Origin: a virus
Reading direction: 5' to 3' (one strand)
Length of the DNA stretch: 48,445 nucleotides
IMG/VR virus record: IMGVR_UViG_3300035073_000022
Location: 1 to 48,445 of that record
In this document: positions 15,101-23,195 of the stretch, one piece after another
How positions within the stretch are numbered: position 1 is the first letter of the stretch
Layout: the number at the start of each line of letters is the position of its first letter
Notes under the pieces: generated by a model
Told to the model about the DNA's origin: nothing
The model's input: the letters and a program-made list of their open reading frames with translations, nothing else
Database searches by the model: none
Position numbers and translations under genes: made by a program

Positions 15101-17430
15101 ATCCGTCGCTGTCGGTCTTGGACGAGATCGTCAATCCGGCGTTCGGCCCCCCGGGTGACATCGCTAATCGGTATCTCAATCTGGTGTCGTCCCAGCGGGA
15201 TTTCTTCGAGTTCATGGGCAAGAACGAACAGAAGTTCTACAACTCCATGAACATCAACCCCCACTCCTGGCGCACCTATATCGGGACCGACCCTGAGTAT
15301 GTGTCCATGTGGGCGCAGGCGGTCAACCACACGATCGCCAACGACCCGATGGGCCGCAAGATCCTGGAGGGAGCCAACCCCGACGAGATCGCCAACTGGC
15401 TACGCTACGAGAAGGAAGGGGTCGAGTACGGCCAGGCGATCCCGGGGCGGCGAGGTCAGGAGCAACAGTGGGCGCAGGCAGCCTATAATCAGGTCCACCG
15501 CTACACCCTGGGGTTCAAGGAAGATCTGGTCGAGGCGGCGCTCAACCACAACGCCGGGAAGCGGCACCTCGAGGGTTGGCTGCCGTCGCAGCTCCCAGCC
15601 GTCCACGGCCCGGAGTTGGAGCAGATCCTTGGTAAGAACGGAGTTACCAGTCACTTCAATAAGTGGGTCGACCACTGGTTCCACAACCTGGGGACCGCAC
15701 CGACCGACTATCTATCCCGCCAGCCGTATTTCGCCCACGTCTACGAGGCCGAAATCAGGCGGACGATGACGATCTTCGAAGGCAAGAAAGTCCCAGAGAA
15801 GACCATGTTGGGTCTGGAAGAGTCGGCCCGCAAGTTCGCATTGAAGGAGACCCGGGATCTGCTCTACGATCTATCCGAACGCAGCCAGTTCGCTGAGGCA
15901 GCCCGGATGTTCATCCCGTTCTTTGGGGCCTGGCAGGAGGTCATCCAGACGTGGGCTCGGCTGGCGGTCGAGAACCCCCGGTTCGCTATTCACATGGGAA
16001 TGGCCTATGGGGCTCCCGATAAGGCGGGCTGGGTCCAGAAGGATCCGGATTCGGGCGAGGAATACGTGGTCCTGCGGCTTCCTGAACCGTTGAAGGACCT
16101 GGTCAACCACGGCCCGTTGAAGGGGGCATTCGACAACCAGTCGTCGATCCGGTTCGCCAAGGGCTCGGTCTCGATGTTGGCGTCGGGGCTGCCTGGCTTC
16201 GGGCCACTGGTCAACCTGGCCGTGTCTCAGGTGGTTAAGAACCGGCCCGAGCTGATCGACTCGGTCAAATACCTGGTGCCGTTCGGGGTGTCGGAGTCGT
16301 GGGTCGATCCGTTCCTACCGGCCGGGTTCCGACGGATCCAGTCGCTGGTCAAGGGCGAGGACGACGCCGCCTATTCGGTCCTCTACACCAAGATCCTGCT
16401 CTCCCACCTAACCCAGATCTCCCAGGGAACCGATCCCGATTTCACCATCGAGGCGATCAACCAGGACCCGGAGATCCGGGAGAAGCTGTTCGACCAGGTC
16501 ACGTCGGAGACCCAGCACCTGTCAGCGCTCCGGTGGGTGGCGTCGTTCGTATCGCCGGTGTCGTTCTCCTACAACTCACTCTACCAGAAGCAGATCGACG
16601 AATACCGGGCGATGCGTAAGGCCAATCCCACCTCGGCCGACGACGAGTTCCTCAAGAAATATGGGGCGGAATTCTTCTACCTGACCCAGGCGGTGACCAA
16701 GACCAACAACGGCGTCCCCCCGACTCTCCAGGGAGCCGAGGCTTACGAACATTTCGGACCGATCATCGACAAGTATCCGGAGTACGGATCTTTGGTCGTG
16801 GGCGATTCCGACGCCGGTGAGGCCAGCAAGTTCATGTCGGCGGTCTACAACAGGCAGATGCAGACCCCGGTAGAACCCGGGTCGAATGTGATGCAGCGGG
16901 AACGGCTATCGCACCTGGAAATCGTCGAAGCCCCGCAGGTCCGCCAGGGCTGGCAGGAACTGTCAAGGTATCTGGATCAGGTCGATGCGGCGATGATCGC
17001 TATCGGAGCGAAGACCTACGCCGACGCCCCCATGCTGAGGGACTACAAGAACTACGTCATCCAGCAGCTGGCGTTGAAATACCCGGCGTGGGCGAAAGAA
17101 TATTTCGTCCAGGACGAGCTGAAATGGGAGAAGCGGATCGAGGCGTTCCGTGAGATCTCGCAGACCCCGGGGTTGTCGGACCGTCCCGATATGGAGGGCC
17201 TCCACACGTACATTCAGGCGAGAGATCAAGTACTCCAGGTGCTCCAGAATCGCAAGGCCCAGGGCGGCTCGGCTTCGATCTTTGCCGACCGGAATCAGGA
17301 CATCTACGACCAATGGTTCGCCTACCGGCTCTCGTTGCGCGAGGGGAATCTGGCCTTCGAGCAGTTGTATAATAGGTACCTGGACCGTGATCCGATGACG
17401 GTCTATCCGATTTCCATGGAGGCGCTGTGA
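9160..17430 (+). CDS. Giant virion protein, probable internal/ejection protein (2,756 aa)
   Basis: A single uninterrupted frame of 8.27 kb, about 17% of the genome. Long helical, charged sequence with no enzymatic motif that I can name. Residues about 1804-1911 are coiled-coil-like (Gln/Arg/Glu/Ala-rich). Residues about 1939-1974 are a glycine-zipper stretch (MAIGGVAGAAVGGVVAG, then PLGAAAGASLGAG) typical of membrane-inserting segments. Near residue 2250 it has FIPFFGAWQEVIQTW, an aromatic motif I associate with very large phage internal proteins. Position directly after the portal, length and membrane segment fit a protein packaged in the capsid and ejected into the host envelope. Morphogenetic roles cannot be excluded. 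Confidence 0.7.
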   Translation: MGWLDGALKRVGRLAWHAGPSTIMTIGGLGKDLISAPFIDDDVDGFTHTLTEIGLRRTADEMGNLLGPQGAAGTAVGALPAGFRNPARSVIHPALDFLDAAYREGVGEPISTMMTAASMSSASAGSSMWDEWNPANYGKQLGVFMNPHTWNEAYKLAQHRSPGQAVALAMQTHDILNEAEVKAAQNTDAYRYISGVTDGVIRWYLDPTVVGIEGGKIARYATDLGHVNPAFKSVETIGDQRLWADMTEQRARNFEKLAADHEQLGWAGGRNADNMVAAKKFKNLAAHLRHDLASAGFGGESGIAYQVGKTAADTRRAEAIDIAVEGWEGRVSEFVASQTYNDLTDAEKIAAKKGMARDLNRALGVGSVLYSQEALDAMNFDDIKNIAQGLDMSFTVEGQRLIEDVLGNDAVPEAMQRLELERYINDSQPWVNGLLDEGKFSEEQLLYMSPTQFLRTVEWGQGLKMTETGLPFKSYTFEAADRGFYWPGQDGLGGGARYPADLHSELRDAPEAMGYQAHVNPHWSQIAEMTGDPGAATDMGFVWRESMLGESQKINVHEGTGSASIAFNQGDTLPVGEGSQPLDSAISFGPAHQPPQRVVAPTDRLGMTNDTYTSRNGISDLAGRRTEPVVPISTPEFADRVVETTGRMKRIYQEMGPVPTDPIEFERYAADFGDKMFDTLWEKEKFKKIVNDELNGVMNPNWDPETRATLDSFSQVFDALVGQEGQGGFAEDAGMLFRPGHDAGEDLLAEILTYMSEPTAFRQFKGRYSGQMVGGEGKWFPRITHSEFIDKNFDVHVTPITPGRVKDSMAKLTVPFHPTDDFENTIKIADPHWAELHGDLPLVDPPLIRLYDPNRARIPIKSQTSIDKFFNSSMRYMGLQSRGWNKVNTWIQGQLFPKYALDGADIPQLYKSVNVDGTIPRRAQQAESTLTDSQIRARMARMERLKSGEFLQSAIPTPSELPSPQRISDMSLVQASWTMPDELYHVSLDRAGDELRGYVQAELPHNALIERPIISDPNIVNRAHKPQIRLTSSSSQAHANEAWAKEASRLLEITNRDPAMLPQAFAQHLYKEYANDIYLMQERGEIGPDRVNELLELADDWLAGASTEGSYAMRMGKLLDQYGGLWSTAHGYAGRKLMSFSGRSNMWLMDHLRAENVTLHKFVAEDLLQTGAGIGNPQQLDQFNHYGDLALTGRRPTPSGETAGFAFNEQGYEDVASMIRYDAEQNVNDMTFNDAFEILKDPEGPVGASGIQAEDYYLGLRNDAKKAILDRMIDEEVDIYKLTHDGKGPRNVDLWRLNKRKDIMDSGRLDEITISEAYDVLEGSGDRDLLDELWHHASVAEERRLRADPDVVMGREYQNIMFNRNYRPYGDNGRPPISDADRNRVAAQIRNRLFPNHEQGDAISYALAHAETPQERTLAMRVMMGDLNALTDYGFIKNSILGEILRNQFRNLSANASDAERARNEFPTAAQTLGVLYDGRGRELNGLIDQTINEIRARDNVEAAFASVRKPPELTLRSGARVAITHSDLYQQSTFTKPIRVFSQMSNHRIVDLAGIDADIQFDRWLRDSDSSWFGHEVPYITPEERDVLRGRFMGASPEQRFSIAQEVEDTIVRRMAEKNGMDLSNADDAQQFSEIRRWARAQHQQVTHLTNRRQYDGDEVNTFVKKNADMSGMDLLRIEGDDAVTILPIWARTQTAQFYAFPDLAALDQAFGKVAEWRRRFPGVDAAYRVPKQLLQNVMSVWRVATLLRPGWTARVLFDEQLRIMAKVGVMAEFSGLRQGMRGLTPYMLERLKVTSRQMDLMAERTLMRDIEGMQEPAVIAGGQVSYYEQATDYFQRMSDRLANTQEQAARQSQEVQDLARIARDSGSKQDRIRWMEARDRKARFPARIKEAEGRMETARARMEAAEREQASRPVEQTAADMTDVAPAPLTAPVARPMAIGGVAGAAVGGVVAGPLGAAAGASLGAGLLSALARVEDKGYPSLSVLDEIVNPAFGPPGDIANRYLNLVSSQRDFFEFMGKNEQKFYNSMNINPHSWRTYIGTDPEYVSMWAQAVNHTIANDPMGRKILEGANPDEIANWLRYEKEGVEYGQAIPGRRGQEQQWAQAAYNQVHRYTLGFKEDLVEAALNHNAGKRHLEGWLPSQLPAVHGPELEQILGKNGVTSHFNKWVDHWFHNLGTAPTDYLSRQPYFAHVYEAEIRRTMTIFEGKKVPEKTMLGLEESARKFALKETRDLLYDLSERSQFAEAARMFIPFFGAWQEVIQTWARLAVENPRFAIHMGMAYGAPDKAGWVQKDPDSGEEYVVLRLPEPLKDLVNHGPLKGAFDNQSSIRFAKGSVSMLASGLPGFGPLVNLAVSQVVKNRPELIDSVKYLVPFGVSESWVDPFLPAGFRRIQSLVKGEDDAAYSVLYTKILLSHLTQISQGTDPDFTIEAINQDPEIREKLFDQVTSETQHLSALRWVASFVSPVSFSYNSLYQKQIDEYRAMRKANPTSADDEFLKKYGAEFFYLTQAVTKTNNGVPPTLQGAEAYEHFGPIIDKYPEYGSLVVGDSDAGEASKFMSAVYNRQMQTPVEPGSNVMQRERLSHLEIVEAPQVRQGWQELSRYLDQVDAAMIAIGAKTYADAPMLRDYKNYVIQQLALKYPAWAKEYFVQDELKWEKRIEAFREISQTPGLSDRPDMEGLHTYIQARDQVLQVLQNRKAQGGSASIFADRNQDIYDQWFAYRLSLREGNLAFEQLYNRYLDRDPMTVYPISMEAL

Positions 17431-18287
17431 GCAACACCAATCCCAACCCAGTCGGTACCGCGGTTAGTGGCACCATCCTGAACCTGGGCCAGTTCGGGGC
17501 GGGCTATGCTCAAGGTCCGGCTGTTGCCAGCGCATCCCAGGCCTCGCTGTTCGGCATGTCAGGCTGGGCTGACGCCCCGGTCAACGAGCAGGGCACGATC
17601 CCCGCCGTACGGGGTAGCGTCCAGACCCGTTATCGGCGCTACGGTTACGAGAAGACCCCCGCCAAGCCCGGGATCGTCCAGACCCCCGCAATCCAGTTGT
17701 CACAGCGGGTCCTGTTCATGCCGCCCGCTCAGCTCAAGCAGTACCAAGAAAAGATGTTGGCGGCAGGTATGTACCGATCGTCGGTCCAGGCGAAAGATAT
17801 CGCCTTCGGCACCCGAGACCAGTACACACTCGAGGCTTGGCAGAACACGGTGCTGACCGCAGCCCAATACACGGCAGCCGGGAGCAAACTGACCTTCGAC
17901 CAGGTGCTTAACTCGTTCGCTGAGTCGGGTGCCGGTCTGGTCGCCGCTTCCGGGGGTGGCGGTGGCGGGGGTGGTGCGGCTGCCTACCAACCAACCCAGC
18001 TGACCGACCCGGCGTCGCTGCGCCAGATGGCCGACCAGATCTCTGGTAAACTGATCGGTAGGAGGCTCACCGACAAAGAGAAAGAGGCGCTGGTCAGCAG
18101 GATCCACGGCGACGAGACCAAATACTCGGCCGACGTTCGGGGCCAGGCGGCAACTCTTACCAATCCCGATCCGCAGGCTCGGATGATCGAAAACATCCAG
18201 CAAGATTTCCAGCCCGAGTACCAAGCCACCAACGTGGCCAACACTTACGACATGTTTTCGCAGATCATAGGAGGGAGCTCTCGATGA
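17427..18287 (+). CDS. Virion-region protein with glycine-rich hinge
   Basis: 286 aa; the GTG start overlaps the giant gene's stop (GTGA). The N-terminal part contains YRRYGYEKTPAKPGIVQTPA. Next comes a helical region (AQLKQYQEKMLAAGMY), then a run of eight glycines after LVAASG at about residue 176. The C-terminal half (LRQMADQISGKLIGRRLTDK, then EKEALVSRIHGDE) looks helical. Likely a structural or assembly protein by context; no family is recognised. Confidence 0.65.
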   Translation: MSNTNPNPVGTAVSGTILNLGQFGAGYAQGPAVASASQASLFGMSGWADAPVNEQGTIPAVRGSVQTRYRRYGYEKTPAKPGIVQTPAIQLSQRVLFMPPAQLKQYQEKMLAAGMYRSSVQAKDIAFGTRDQYTLEAWQNTVLTAAQYTAAGSKLTFDQVLNSFAESGAGLVAASGGGGGGGGAAAYQPTQLTDPASLRQMADQISGKLIGRRLTDKEKEALVSRIHGDETKYSADVRGQAATLTNPDPQARMIENIQQDFQPEYQATNVANTYDMFSQIIGGSSR

Positions 18288-18403
18288 GCAAAAGCAGCAA
18301 GATGCCTGCCATGCCGAAGCGACCGAGCAAGGCCGGGGGTCGGACCAAGAAAACCCCTAGCGATTTCTCCGGTCGTTCCACCGGTAAGACCGGTAAAGGC
18401 TAA
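18284..18403 (+). CDS. 39-residue basic protein
   Basis: MSKSSKMPAMPKRPSKAGGR followed by Lys/Ser/Gly-rich sequence ending GKTGKG. The start overlaps the previous stop (ATGA), GGAGGGAG precedes it, and its TAA overlaps the next ATG, so it is firmly inside the operon. The composition suggests nucleic-acid binding or a structural minor component; function unknown. Confidence 0.65.
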   Translation: MSKSSKMPAMPKRPSKAGGRTKKTPSDFSGRSTGKTGKG

Positions 18404-19461
18404 TGCCTCAGGGCGGGGGTGGACGCCCTCAGCCGAAACCACCAGTTGCGCCCCAGCGATCCATCAACGCTGCCCAATCGGTAGCGGCGAAGCCTGCCGC
18501 CAAACCTCGCAAGCGGACGGTCAAGAAAGCCGCCGCCGCTCCGGCTGTCGCACCGGCCGCTGGACTACCGGTACCGGCAACCACCCCGGTCCTGTCGATC
18601 GACGATCAGACCCGGAAGTGGGTGAAGGAGAACTACGGCGACTACATGTCGCATTTCCTTGAAGATCCCACCATCGGGCATGTCATTCTCGACGCCGCAC
18701 GCCAGGGATGGGATGTCAACAAGCTCTACGGAGCGTTGCAGAAGACCGACTGGTGGCAGAAGACTTCTGATTCAGCGCGCAAATGGGAGCAGCACAAGGC
18801 CGAAGATCCGGCGTCGGCCACCCAGGAAGTCCAGGAGATCTACGCCAACCTCTCGGATAAGGCTCGAACGATGGGCCTGCAGATCGACAATAAGCGGCTC
18901 ATGACGATGTCCGAAGACATCAAGCGCTTCGGTTGGGATGAGACGCAGATCATCGATGGTCTGGTCAAGGAAGTGTCTGCGGGCGGTATCGGCCCGGGGT
19001 CCATTGATGTCACCAAACATCAGATCATCGGGATCGCCAAAAAGTACATGTTGCCGCTATCCGACGGAGTGGCTATGGACTGGGCCATGCGGATTGCGAA
19101 GGGGGAAATGGAGATTGCGACGGTGCAAGTGTTACTTGGTGAGCAGGCTAAGGCCCGATTCCCTGGGCTGTCCGATATTATCGACAAAGGTGGAACGCCA
19201 GCTGATTTTTTCGCTCCTTACCAGGAGACAGCGGCACGGCTGCTTGAAGTACCATCGGACTCGATAGACTTTACTAAGGCACCGTATTCTCAGGTGCTCC
19301 AGGCCCCCGAAGATCCGACCCAGGTGATGCGTCTGTCCGATTTCGAGCGCCTGATCAAGCAGGACCAGCGGTTCGGCTGGAAGTACACTGATAACGCCAA
19401 CGATGCCATCGACTCGCTCACCATGTTCATCGGTGATAAGTTCGGGGCGACGACCGCTTAG
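18403..19461 (+). CDS. Virion-region protein with TDWW-type repeat motif
   Basis: 352 aa. Residues 1-65 are Pro/Ala/Lys-rich and disordered. The rest is helical and contains HVILDAARQGWDVNKLYGAL followed by QKTDWWQKTSDSARKWEQ. That pattern (G-W...L...L..TDWW..T....R.W) recurs in large virion proteins of actinobacterial phages, as I recall them. Together with 17427-18287 and 19470-20864 it probably forms an internal or adaptor complex with the giant protein (inference from context). Confidence 0.6.
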   Translation: MPQGGGGRPQPKPPVAPQRSINAAQSVAAKPAAKPRKRTVKKAAAAPAVAPAAGLPVPATTPVLSIDDQTRKWVKENYGDYMSHFLEDPTIGHVILDAARQGWDVNKLYGALQKTDWWQKTSDSARKWEQHKAEDPASATQEVQEIYANLSDKARTMGLQIDNKRLMTMSEDIKRFGWDETQIIDGLVKEVSAGGIGPGSIDVTKHQIIGIAKKYMLPLSDGVAMDWAMRIAKGEMEIATVQVLLGEQAKARFPGLSDIIDKGGTPADFFAPYQETAARLLEVPSDSIDFTKAPYSQVLQAPEDPTQVMRLSDFERLIKQDQRFGWKYTDNANDAIDSLTMFIGDKFGATTA

Positions 19462-19469
19462 GAGATCAG

Positions 19470-20864
19470 ATGGCACTCGGAGATCCCACCACAGCACCGC
19501 CCGGGCCGGTCGCCTCGACCGACTACACCACCGGTCAGTTGCAGGCCGGGTATGTCTTCCTCGACCCTCGGGTCGGCTGGGTCTGGCAGGATTCGACCGG
19601 CACGATCTCAGCGAACGACCAGAATCGCTATGCCGCCTCCCAAACCGAGATGCAGAAAAGCCAAGGTGGGCAGCTGGTCCAGAACCCCGACGGGACTTGG
19701 GGTTTCACGATGGCCTACGATACCGGGCCACAGGCGCTCCCGCCTGCCGGTCAGAACTTCCCCGGTTGGGGCTGGTCAGAGAAGCAGATTTATGCTGCGA
19801 TCGAGAAAGCCGGAGGCAGGCAGGATCTCGCTGGTTACACGGCGATGCAGACGTGGGATAACGCTGGGAATCCGATCACGATCCTCGGGGTCTCTCAGGC
19901 TGACGGCAAGCAGGGTTATATCAACGCCAATGGCGAGGTCCAGTGGACCAGCAACTACGATATCGATGCTCGGGCGGAAGCCCGGTTAGCAGCAGGCCGT
20001 CAGCAGGGGGCGCAACGGGCTCCATGGGAGACCGCCACCGGGGGACAGCGGGACGCCTTCGCCCGCCTCCAGTCGGTGTTCACCGACTACGGGCTCGGGG
20101 ATCTCAACCAGTTCGCCTGGGATGCGGTGGTCAACAACGACTCGCAGGAACGAATCTTGCAGAACCTCCGCAACACTGATGTCTACAAGCAGCGGTTCCC
20201 GGGGATGGCCGCACGTAAGACGTCCGGACAGTCTGCTATGTCGGAAGCCGAGTATATCGCCTACGAGCGGCAGGTAAAGCAGATGATGCGGGAGAACGGC
20301 CTCCCTCCGTCGTTCTTCGACCATCCCGATGACTTCACCAATCTGATCGGCAACGACGTGTCGGTCCGAGAGGTCAGCACTCGAGTGTCCGAGCTGTTCA
20401 ACGCTGCGATGCAGGCTCCCGCCGAGGTCCGCCAGGTGTTCAACGACTATTATGGGATCGACGGGACGGCGGCGCTCGCTACTTATTTTCTTGATCCTGT
20501 TCGAGCCCTCCCACTACTGCAGGAAGAGCTGAACAACGCACAAGTCGGCGGCACCGCACGCCGGTTCGGCTACAACATCAGCCAGGATCGAGCCGATGCG
20601 CTCACCCGGATCGGGGTCGGAGCGTCGCAGGCGGCGTCCGGGTTCCAGCGGATCAAGCAGATGGACCCGCTGTTCCACGAGACGATCACCGAGAATCAGG
20701 ACTTCACCGCCGAAGGCGAAGGCGTCAACGCCCAGTTCGGGCTGAGCGGCGATGCGGCTACCGGCCTCCAGACCCGACTCGACCAGCGTACGTCTCAGTT
20801 CGGTGGGGGCGGCGGGGCCGGTCTCTCTTCGGGCGGGGTACTAGGCTTGCAGAATGAACGATGA
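19470..20864 (+). CDS. Large virion-region protein of unknown function
   Basis: 464 aa, start ATG behind GGAGATCAG. The N-terminal part contains YVFLDPRVGWVWQDSTG and repeated aromatic Gly-Trp segments. The middle has FTDYGLGDLNQFAWDAVVNN, then RILQNLRNTDVYKQRFPGM and SEAEYIAYERQVKQMMRENG, an order of motifs also seen in other actinophage virion proteins of this neighbourhood. The C-terminus is Gly-rich. The promoter for the next genes lies inside its 3' end. Confidence 0.6.
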   Translation: MALGDPTTAPPGPVASTDYTTGQLQAGYVFLDPRVGWVWQDSTGTISANDQNRYAASQTEMQKSQGGQLVQNPDGTWGFTMAYDTGPQALPPAGQNFPGWGWSEKQIYAAIEKAGGRQDLAGYTAMQTWDNAGNPITILGVSQADGKQGYINANGEVQWTSNYDIDARAEARLAAGRQQGAQRAPWETATGGQRDAFARLQSVFTDYGLGDLNQFAWDAVVNNDSQERILQNLRNTDVYKQRFPGMAARKTSGQSAMSEAEYIAYERQVKQMMRENGLPPSFFDHPDDFTNLIGNDVSVREVSTRVSELFNAAMQAPAEVRQVFNDYYGIDGTAALATYFLDPVRALPLLQEELNNAQVGGTARRFGYNISQDRADALTRIGVGASQAASGFQRIKQMDPLFHETITENQDFTAEGEGVNAQFGLSGDAATGLQTRLDQRTSQFGGGGGAGLSSGGVLGLQNER

Positions 20865-20875
20865 TGTGGTATACT
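20847..20875 (+). promoter_or_regulatory. Sigma70-like promoter ahead of the capsid genes
   Basis: -35 TTGCAG (20847-20852), an exact 17-bp spacer and -10 TATACT (20870-20875). It overlaps the last codons of 19470-20864. The following 142 bp to the start of 21018-21572 carry no convincing gene and would form the leader. It probably boosts scaffold and capsid expression over the upstream genes. Confidence 0.7.
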
Positions 20876-21017
20876 GCTTGCAGCGATGCGAGCTGTCACG
20901 GCCGTCGCACTCCGCCCGGAGTCCCGCACCGGGTGTGTAGAAGGGGCCTCACCTTTTCTGGCCGTCGTGCGCCATCAAGCACGATACCTGCCGAGAGCAG
21001 AGAAATAGGAGCGAACC

Positions 21018-21572
21018 ATGGGTATGGACCAGGAAGAACTCGACCAACTCAACGCTGACGCCGATGAAGGCGAACAGCCAGTAGAGCCGCTCAACATCAA
21101 GAAGCTCCGTGAGGCTGCCAACCGGTCTGACCGCCACAAGGCGGACGCCGACGCTGCCAAGCGGGAGAACGTGTTCTTGAAGGCGGGGATCGATACTGAT
21201 TCTGCCTTCGGCCAACTGATGCTGGCTGGCTACAAGGGCGAGCTAAACGCCGAAGCCGTCAAGGAATACGCAGCGCAAGTGATGCCGACCCAGGGGTCGT
21301 CGAATCCTGCTCCTGAGATCACCCAGGAGGAAATCGACGCCCACAATCGTCGGACCGCAATCGCTGCGGGTACGCCTGCCGAAGAGATCCACGTCCCGGA
21401 CAACTTCATCGAGCAGGGGTATACGGATTTCCACCAGGCCATGCGGGATGGGATGTCCAGAGAGAACGCTGCGGCGCAGGTTCTGGACCGGATCATCGAC
21501 CAGGCCGTCAAGGGCAATCCGAAGGCGTTGGTCCAGGGGGCGGTCACCTCGACTGCGAGGGGAATCGGCTAA
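21018..21572 (+). CDS. Probable capsid scaffolding protein
   Basis: 184 aa, strongly acidic at the start (MGMDQEELDQLNADADEGEQ), followed by a helical segment LREAANRSDRHKADADAAKR. This is the size, charge and placement (immediately before the capsid protein) typical of scaffolds. The later part is helical with QVLDRIIDQAVKGNPKALVQ. Start ATG with AGGAGCGAACC upstream. No sequence family is assigned; the call rests on composition and synteny. Confidence 0.6.
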   Translation: MGMDQEELDQLNADADEGEQPVEPLNIKKLREAANRSDRHKADADAAKRENVFLKAGIDTDSAFGQLMLAGYKGELNAEAVKEYAAQVMPTQGSSNPAPEITQEEIDAHNRRTAIAAGTPAEEIHVPDNFIEQGYTDFHQAMRDGMSRENAAAQVLDRIIDQAVKGNPKALVQGAVTSTARGIG

Positions 21573-21574
21573 TC

Positions 21575-21856
21575 ATGCACACTGAGTATGTCGAAGGGTG
21601 TTACGGCTGCGAACTCCGGCACAAAGGTATCCGGCTCTCCGCCGCTGCCATACCTTCTCGACAGAACAGTGTGCCTCCCACTACGCCGAACCCGGCGTGG
21701 GAGAGGGGAGTAGCCGGTGAGCACCGTCCTGATGGTTCGTTCATGCCCTATCTGACTCCGGACAGAGAACCGATGCCAATCAAGCAATACACGGAGACAC
21801 GTAAGTCAGTGGATAACGCTGTTCGGCGTTTGAAGACCGAACCGACCAAGGAGTAG
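21575..21856 (+). CDS. Small C-x-x-C protein preceding the capsid gene
   Basis: 93 aa with GCYGCELRHKG near residue 8 and later NPAWERGVAGEHRPDGSFMP. The Cys pair could bind metal, but only one C-x-x-C is present. It sits two bases after the scaffold gene and three before the capsid gene, so it is probably part of head assembly. Function unknown. Confidence 0.6.
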   Translation: MHTEYVEGCYGCELRHKGIRLSAAAIPSRQNSVPPTTPNPAWERGVAGEHRPDGSFMPYLTPDREPMPIKQYTETRKSVDNAVRRLKTEPTKE

Positions 21857-21859
21857 CAC

Positions 21860-23005
21860 ATGTCCGCAGTATCCGGTTTGACCACCGCATACGACCTCAC
21901 AGTCGGTGTTGTGGTCAACATGGACGAGACGATCTACATGATCTCGCCCATGGACTCCCCTCTCATCTCCGGGTTGGCATCCGATGGGCTCTCAGTCCTG
22001 TCAACCAATCCCGTCGATGAGATCCAGTTCTTCTGGATGGAGGAAGAGATCCTCACCCCCCGGAGCGCCCTGAACGGTGCCGTCACCACTGGCGACACCT
22101 TCATCACGCTCACGACCGGTGAGCGGTTGAAGTTCTCCACCGGAGACCTCATCCGTATCGTGAAGGCTGGTGCGACGGAGATCCTCCGAGTCACCGGTCT
22201 CGGTTCGACCGCAGAGACGCTGACGGTCACCCGTGGATACGACAGCACGACCGCCACCAACTACGCTTCGCTCGCCGTGGTCATCGGCCTCGGTACGGCG
22301 CTCGCAGAAGGCTCCAACCCGGAGAACTCCCGACAGCGGGACCGCTCGCAGGTGGACAACTACACGCAGATCTTCGGACCGACCAAGATCACGATGTCCC
22401 GTACCGAGCAGAACGTCCGGAAGTACGGGGTGCCGAACGAGTACACGAAGCAGCTCTACAACCGGATCACTGAGAACACGATCAGTCGTGAACAGGCGAT
22501 CCTGTACGGGCGCAAGACGAACTCGACGACCACGAAGATCCGGTCGATGGGTGGGCTCGACTACTACATCACGACGAACACCGACTCGACGAACACGCAG
22601 CTGACGGACCTCGTCATCCAGACGAACCAGCAGACCTGCTACAACGCCGGGTCCCTCCCCGACCGCCTACTGGTCAACCCCGCATCGCTCAAGGATCTAA
22701 ACACCGTGGCTGACACCTCTCGAGTCCGTCAGTACATGGATGATCCGAAGCGAGGCCGGGTCGCCGTGATGGAGGTCTGGACGGAGTTTGGCGTCCTGCC
22801 GATGGTCCGCAACCGCTGGGTCCATCCGTTCCATGCGTTCGCAATCAAACGGGATTCCTGCCCCCGGCGCATCTTCGCTGGTCTGCAGATGACCCGGCTC
22901 GCCAAGACCGGTGACTCCGACGAGACGATGATCGTCTGTGAAGAGTCGCTCGAAGTCAAGGGCCAGCGCCACATGTTCAAGATGACGGCGCTGTCGTACG
23001 CATAA
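21860..23005 (+). CDS. Major capsid protein (SU10/DUF5309-like)
   Basis: 381 aa. The shell protein of the HK97 fold. The sequence begins with a short N-arm (MSAVSGLTTAYDLTVGVVVN), then SPMDSPLISGLASDGLS. A beta-rich insertion follows (TTGERLKFSTGDLIRIVKAG, then LRVTGLGS and TVTRGYDS). The core has VRKYGVPNEYTKQLYNRITE, then SREQAILYGRK and MGGLDYYITTNT. The order P-hinge-like start, early beta insertion and LYGRK helix matches the SU10-type (DUF5309) capsid proteins as I know them. It is followed by a strong hairpin. Confidence 0.85.
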   Translation: MSAVSGLTTAYDLTVGVVVNMDETIYMISPMDSPLISGLASDGLSVLSTNPVDEIQFFWMEEEILTPRSALNGAVTTGDTFITLTTGERLKFSTGDLIRIVKAGATEILRVTGLGSTAETLTVTRGYDSTTATNYASLAVVIGLGTALAEGSNPENSRQRDRSQVDNYTQIFGPTKITMSRTEQNVRKYGVPNEYTKQLYNRITENTISREQAILYGRKTNSTTTKIRSMGGLDYYITTNTDSTNTQLTDLVIQTNQQTCYNAGSLPDRLLVNPASLKDLNTVADTSRVRQYMDDPKRGRVAVMEVWTEFGVLPMVRNRWVHPFHAFAIKRDSCPRRIFAGLQMTRLAKTGDSDETMIVCEESLEVKGQRHMFKMTALSYA

Positions 23006-23010
23006 CCGGT

Positions 23011-23044
23011 TTGGGGGGGAGGGACGCACACCCCTCCCCCCCAA
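23011..23044 (+). terminator. Strong hairpin after the capsid gene
   Basis: Perfect 13-bp arms TTGGGGGGGAGGG (23011-23023) and CCCTCCCCCCCAA (23032-23044) with an 8-base loop, six bases after the stop codon. No T-run follows, so it may limit read-through or protect the capsid mRNA 3' end rather than stop all transcription. Confidence 0.7.
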
Positions 23045-23063
23045 TTGACCACCAGGAGGGTCA

Positions 23064-23195
23064 ATGCCAGGTTCGAAGTACCGCTCGATCAAGAATCCGA
23101 AGGAATACGAGGCGCTGCGCCGGAAGGGCAAGTCGAAGTCGTCGGCAGCGGCGATCTCCAACTCGGATGCGAAGCGCAAGCGGAGGGGGAAATGA
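23064..23195 (+). CDS. 43-residue basic protein (DUF7218-like)
   Basis: MPGSKYRSIKNPKEYEALRR continuing KGKSKSSAAAISNSDAKRKR. The pattern Y-E-A-L-R-x-x-G-x-S-K...A-A-x-I-S-N resembles a small family common in actinobacteria and their phages; the DUF7218 label is from memory. The ribosome-binding site is AGGAGGG, six bases before the ATG. The stop overlaps the start of the glycosyltransferase. Function unknown. Confidence 0.65.
   Translation: MPGSKYRSIKNPKEYEALRRKGKSKSSAAAISNSDAKRKRRGK

Noticed and set aside
14401-15330. 309-codon minus-strand open frame
   Set aside because: Also antisense to the giant gene, with Arg/Pro/Gly-rich sequence typical of out-of-frame GC-rich DNA.
20861-21058. 65-codon open frame with Cys residues starting at the end of 19470-20864
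   Set aside because: Its start is within the promoter -10 region, it has no ribosome-binding site, and it overlaps the well-supported scaffold gene start.
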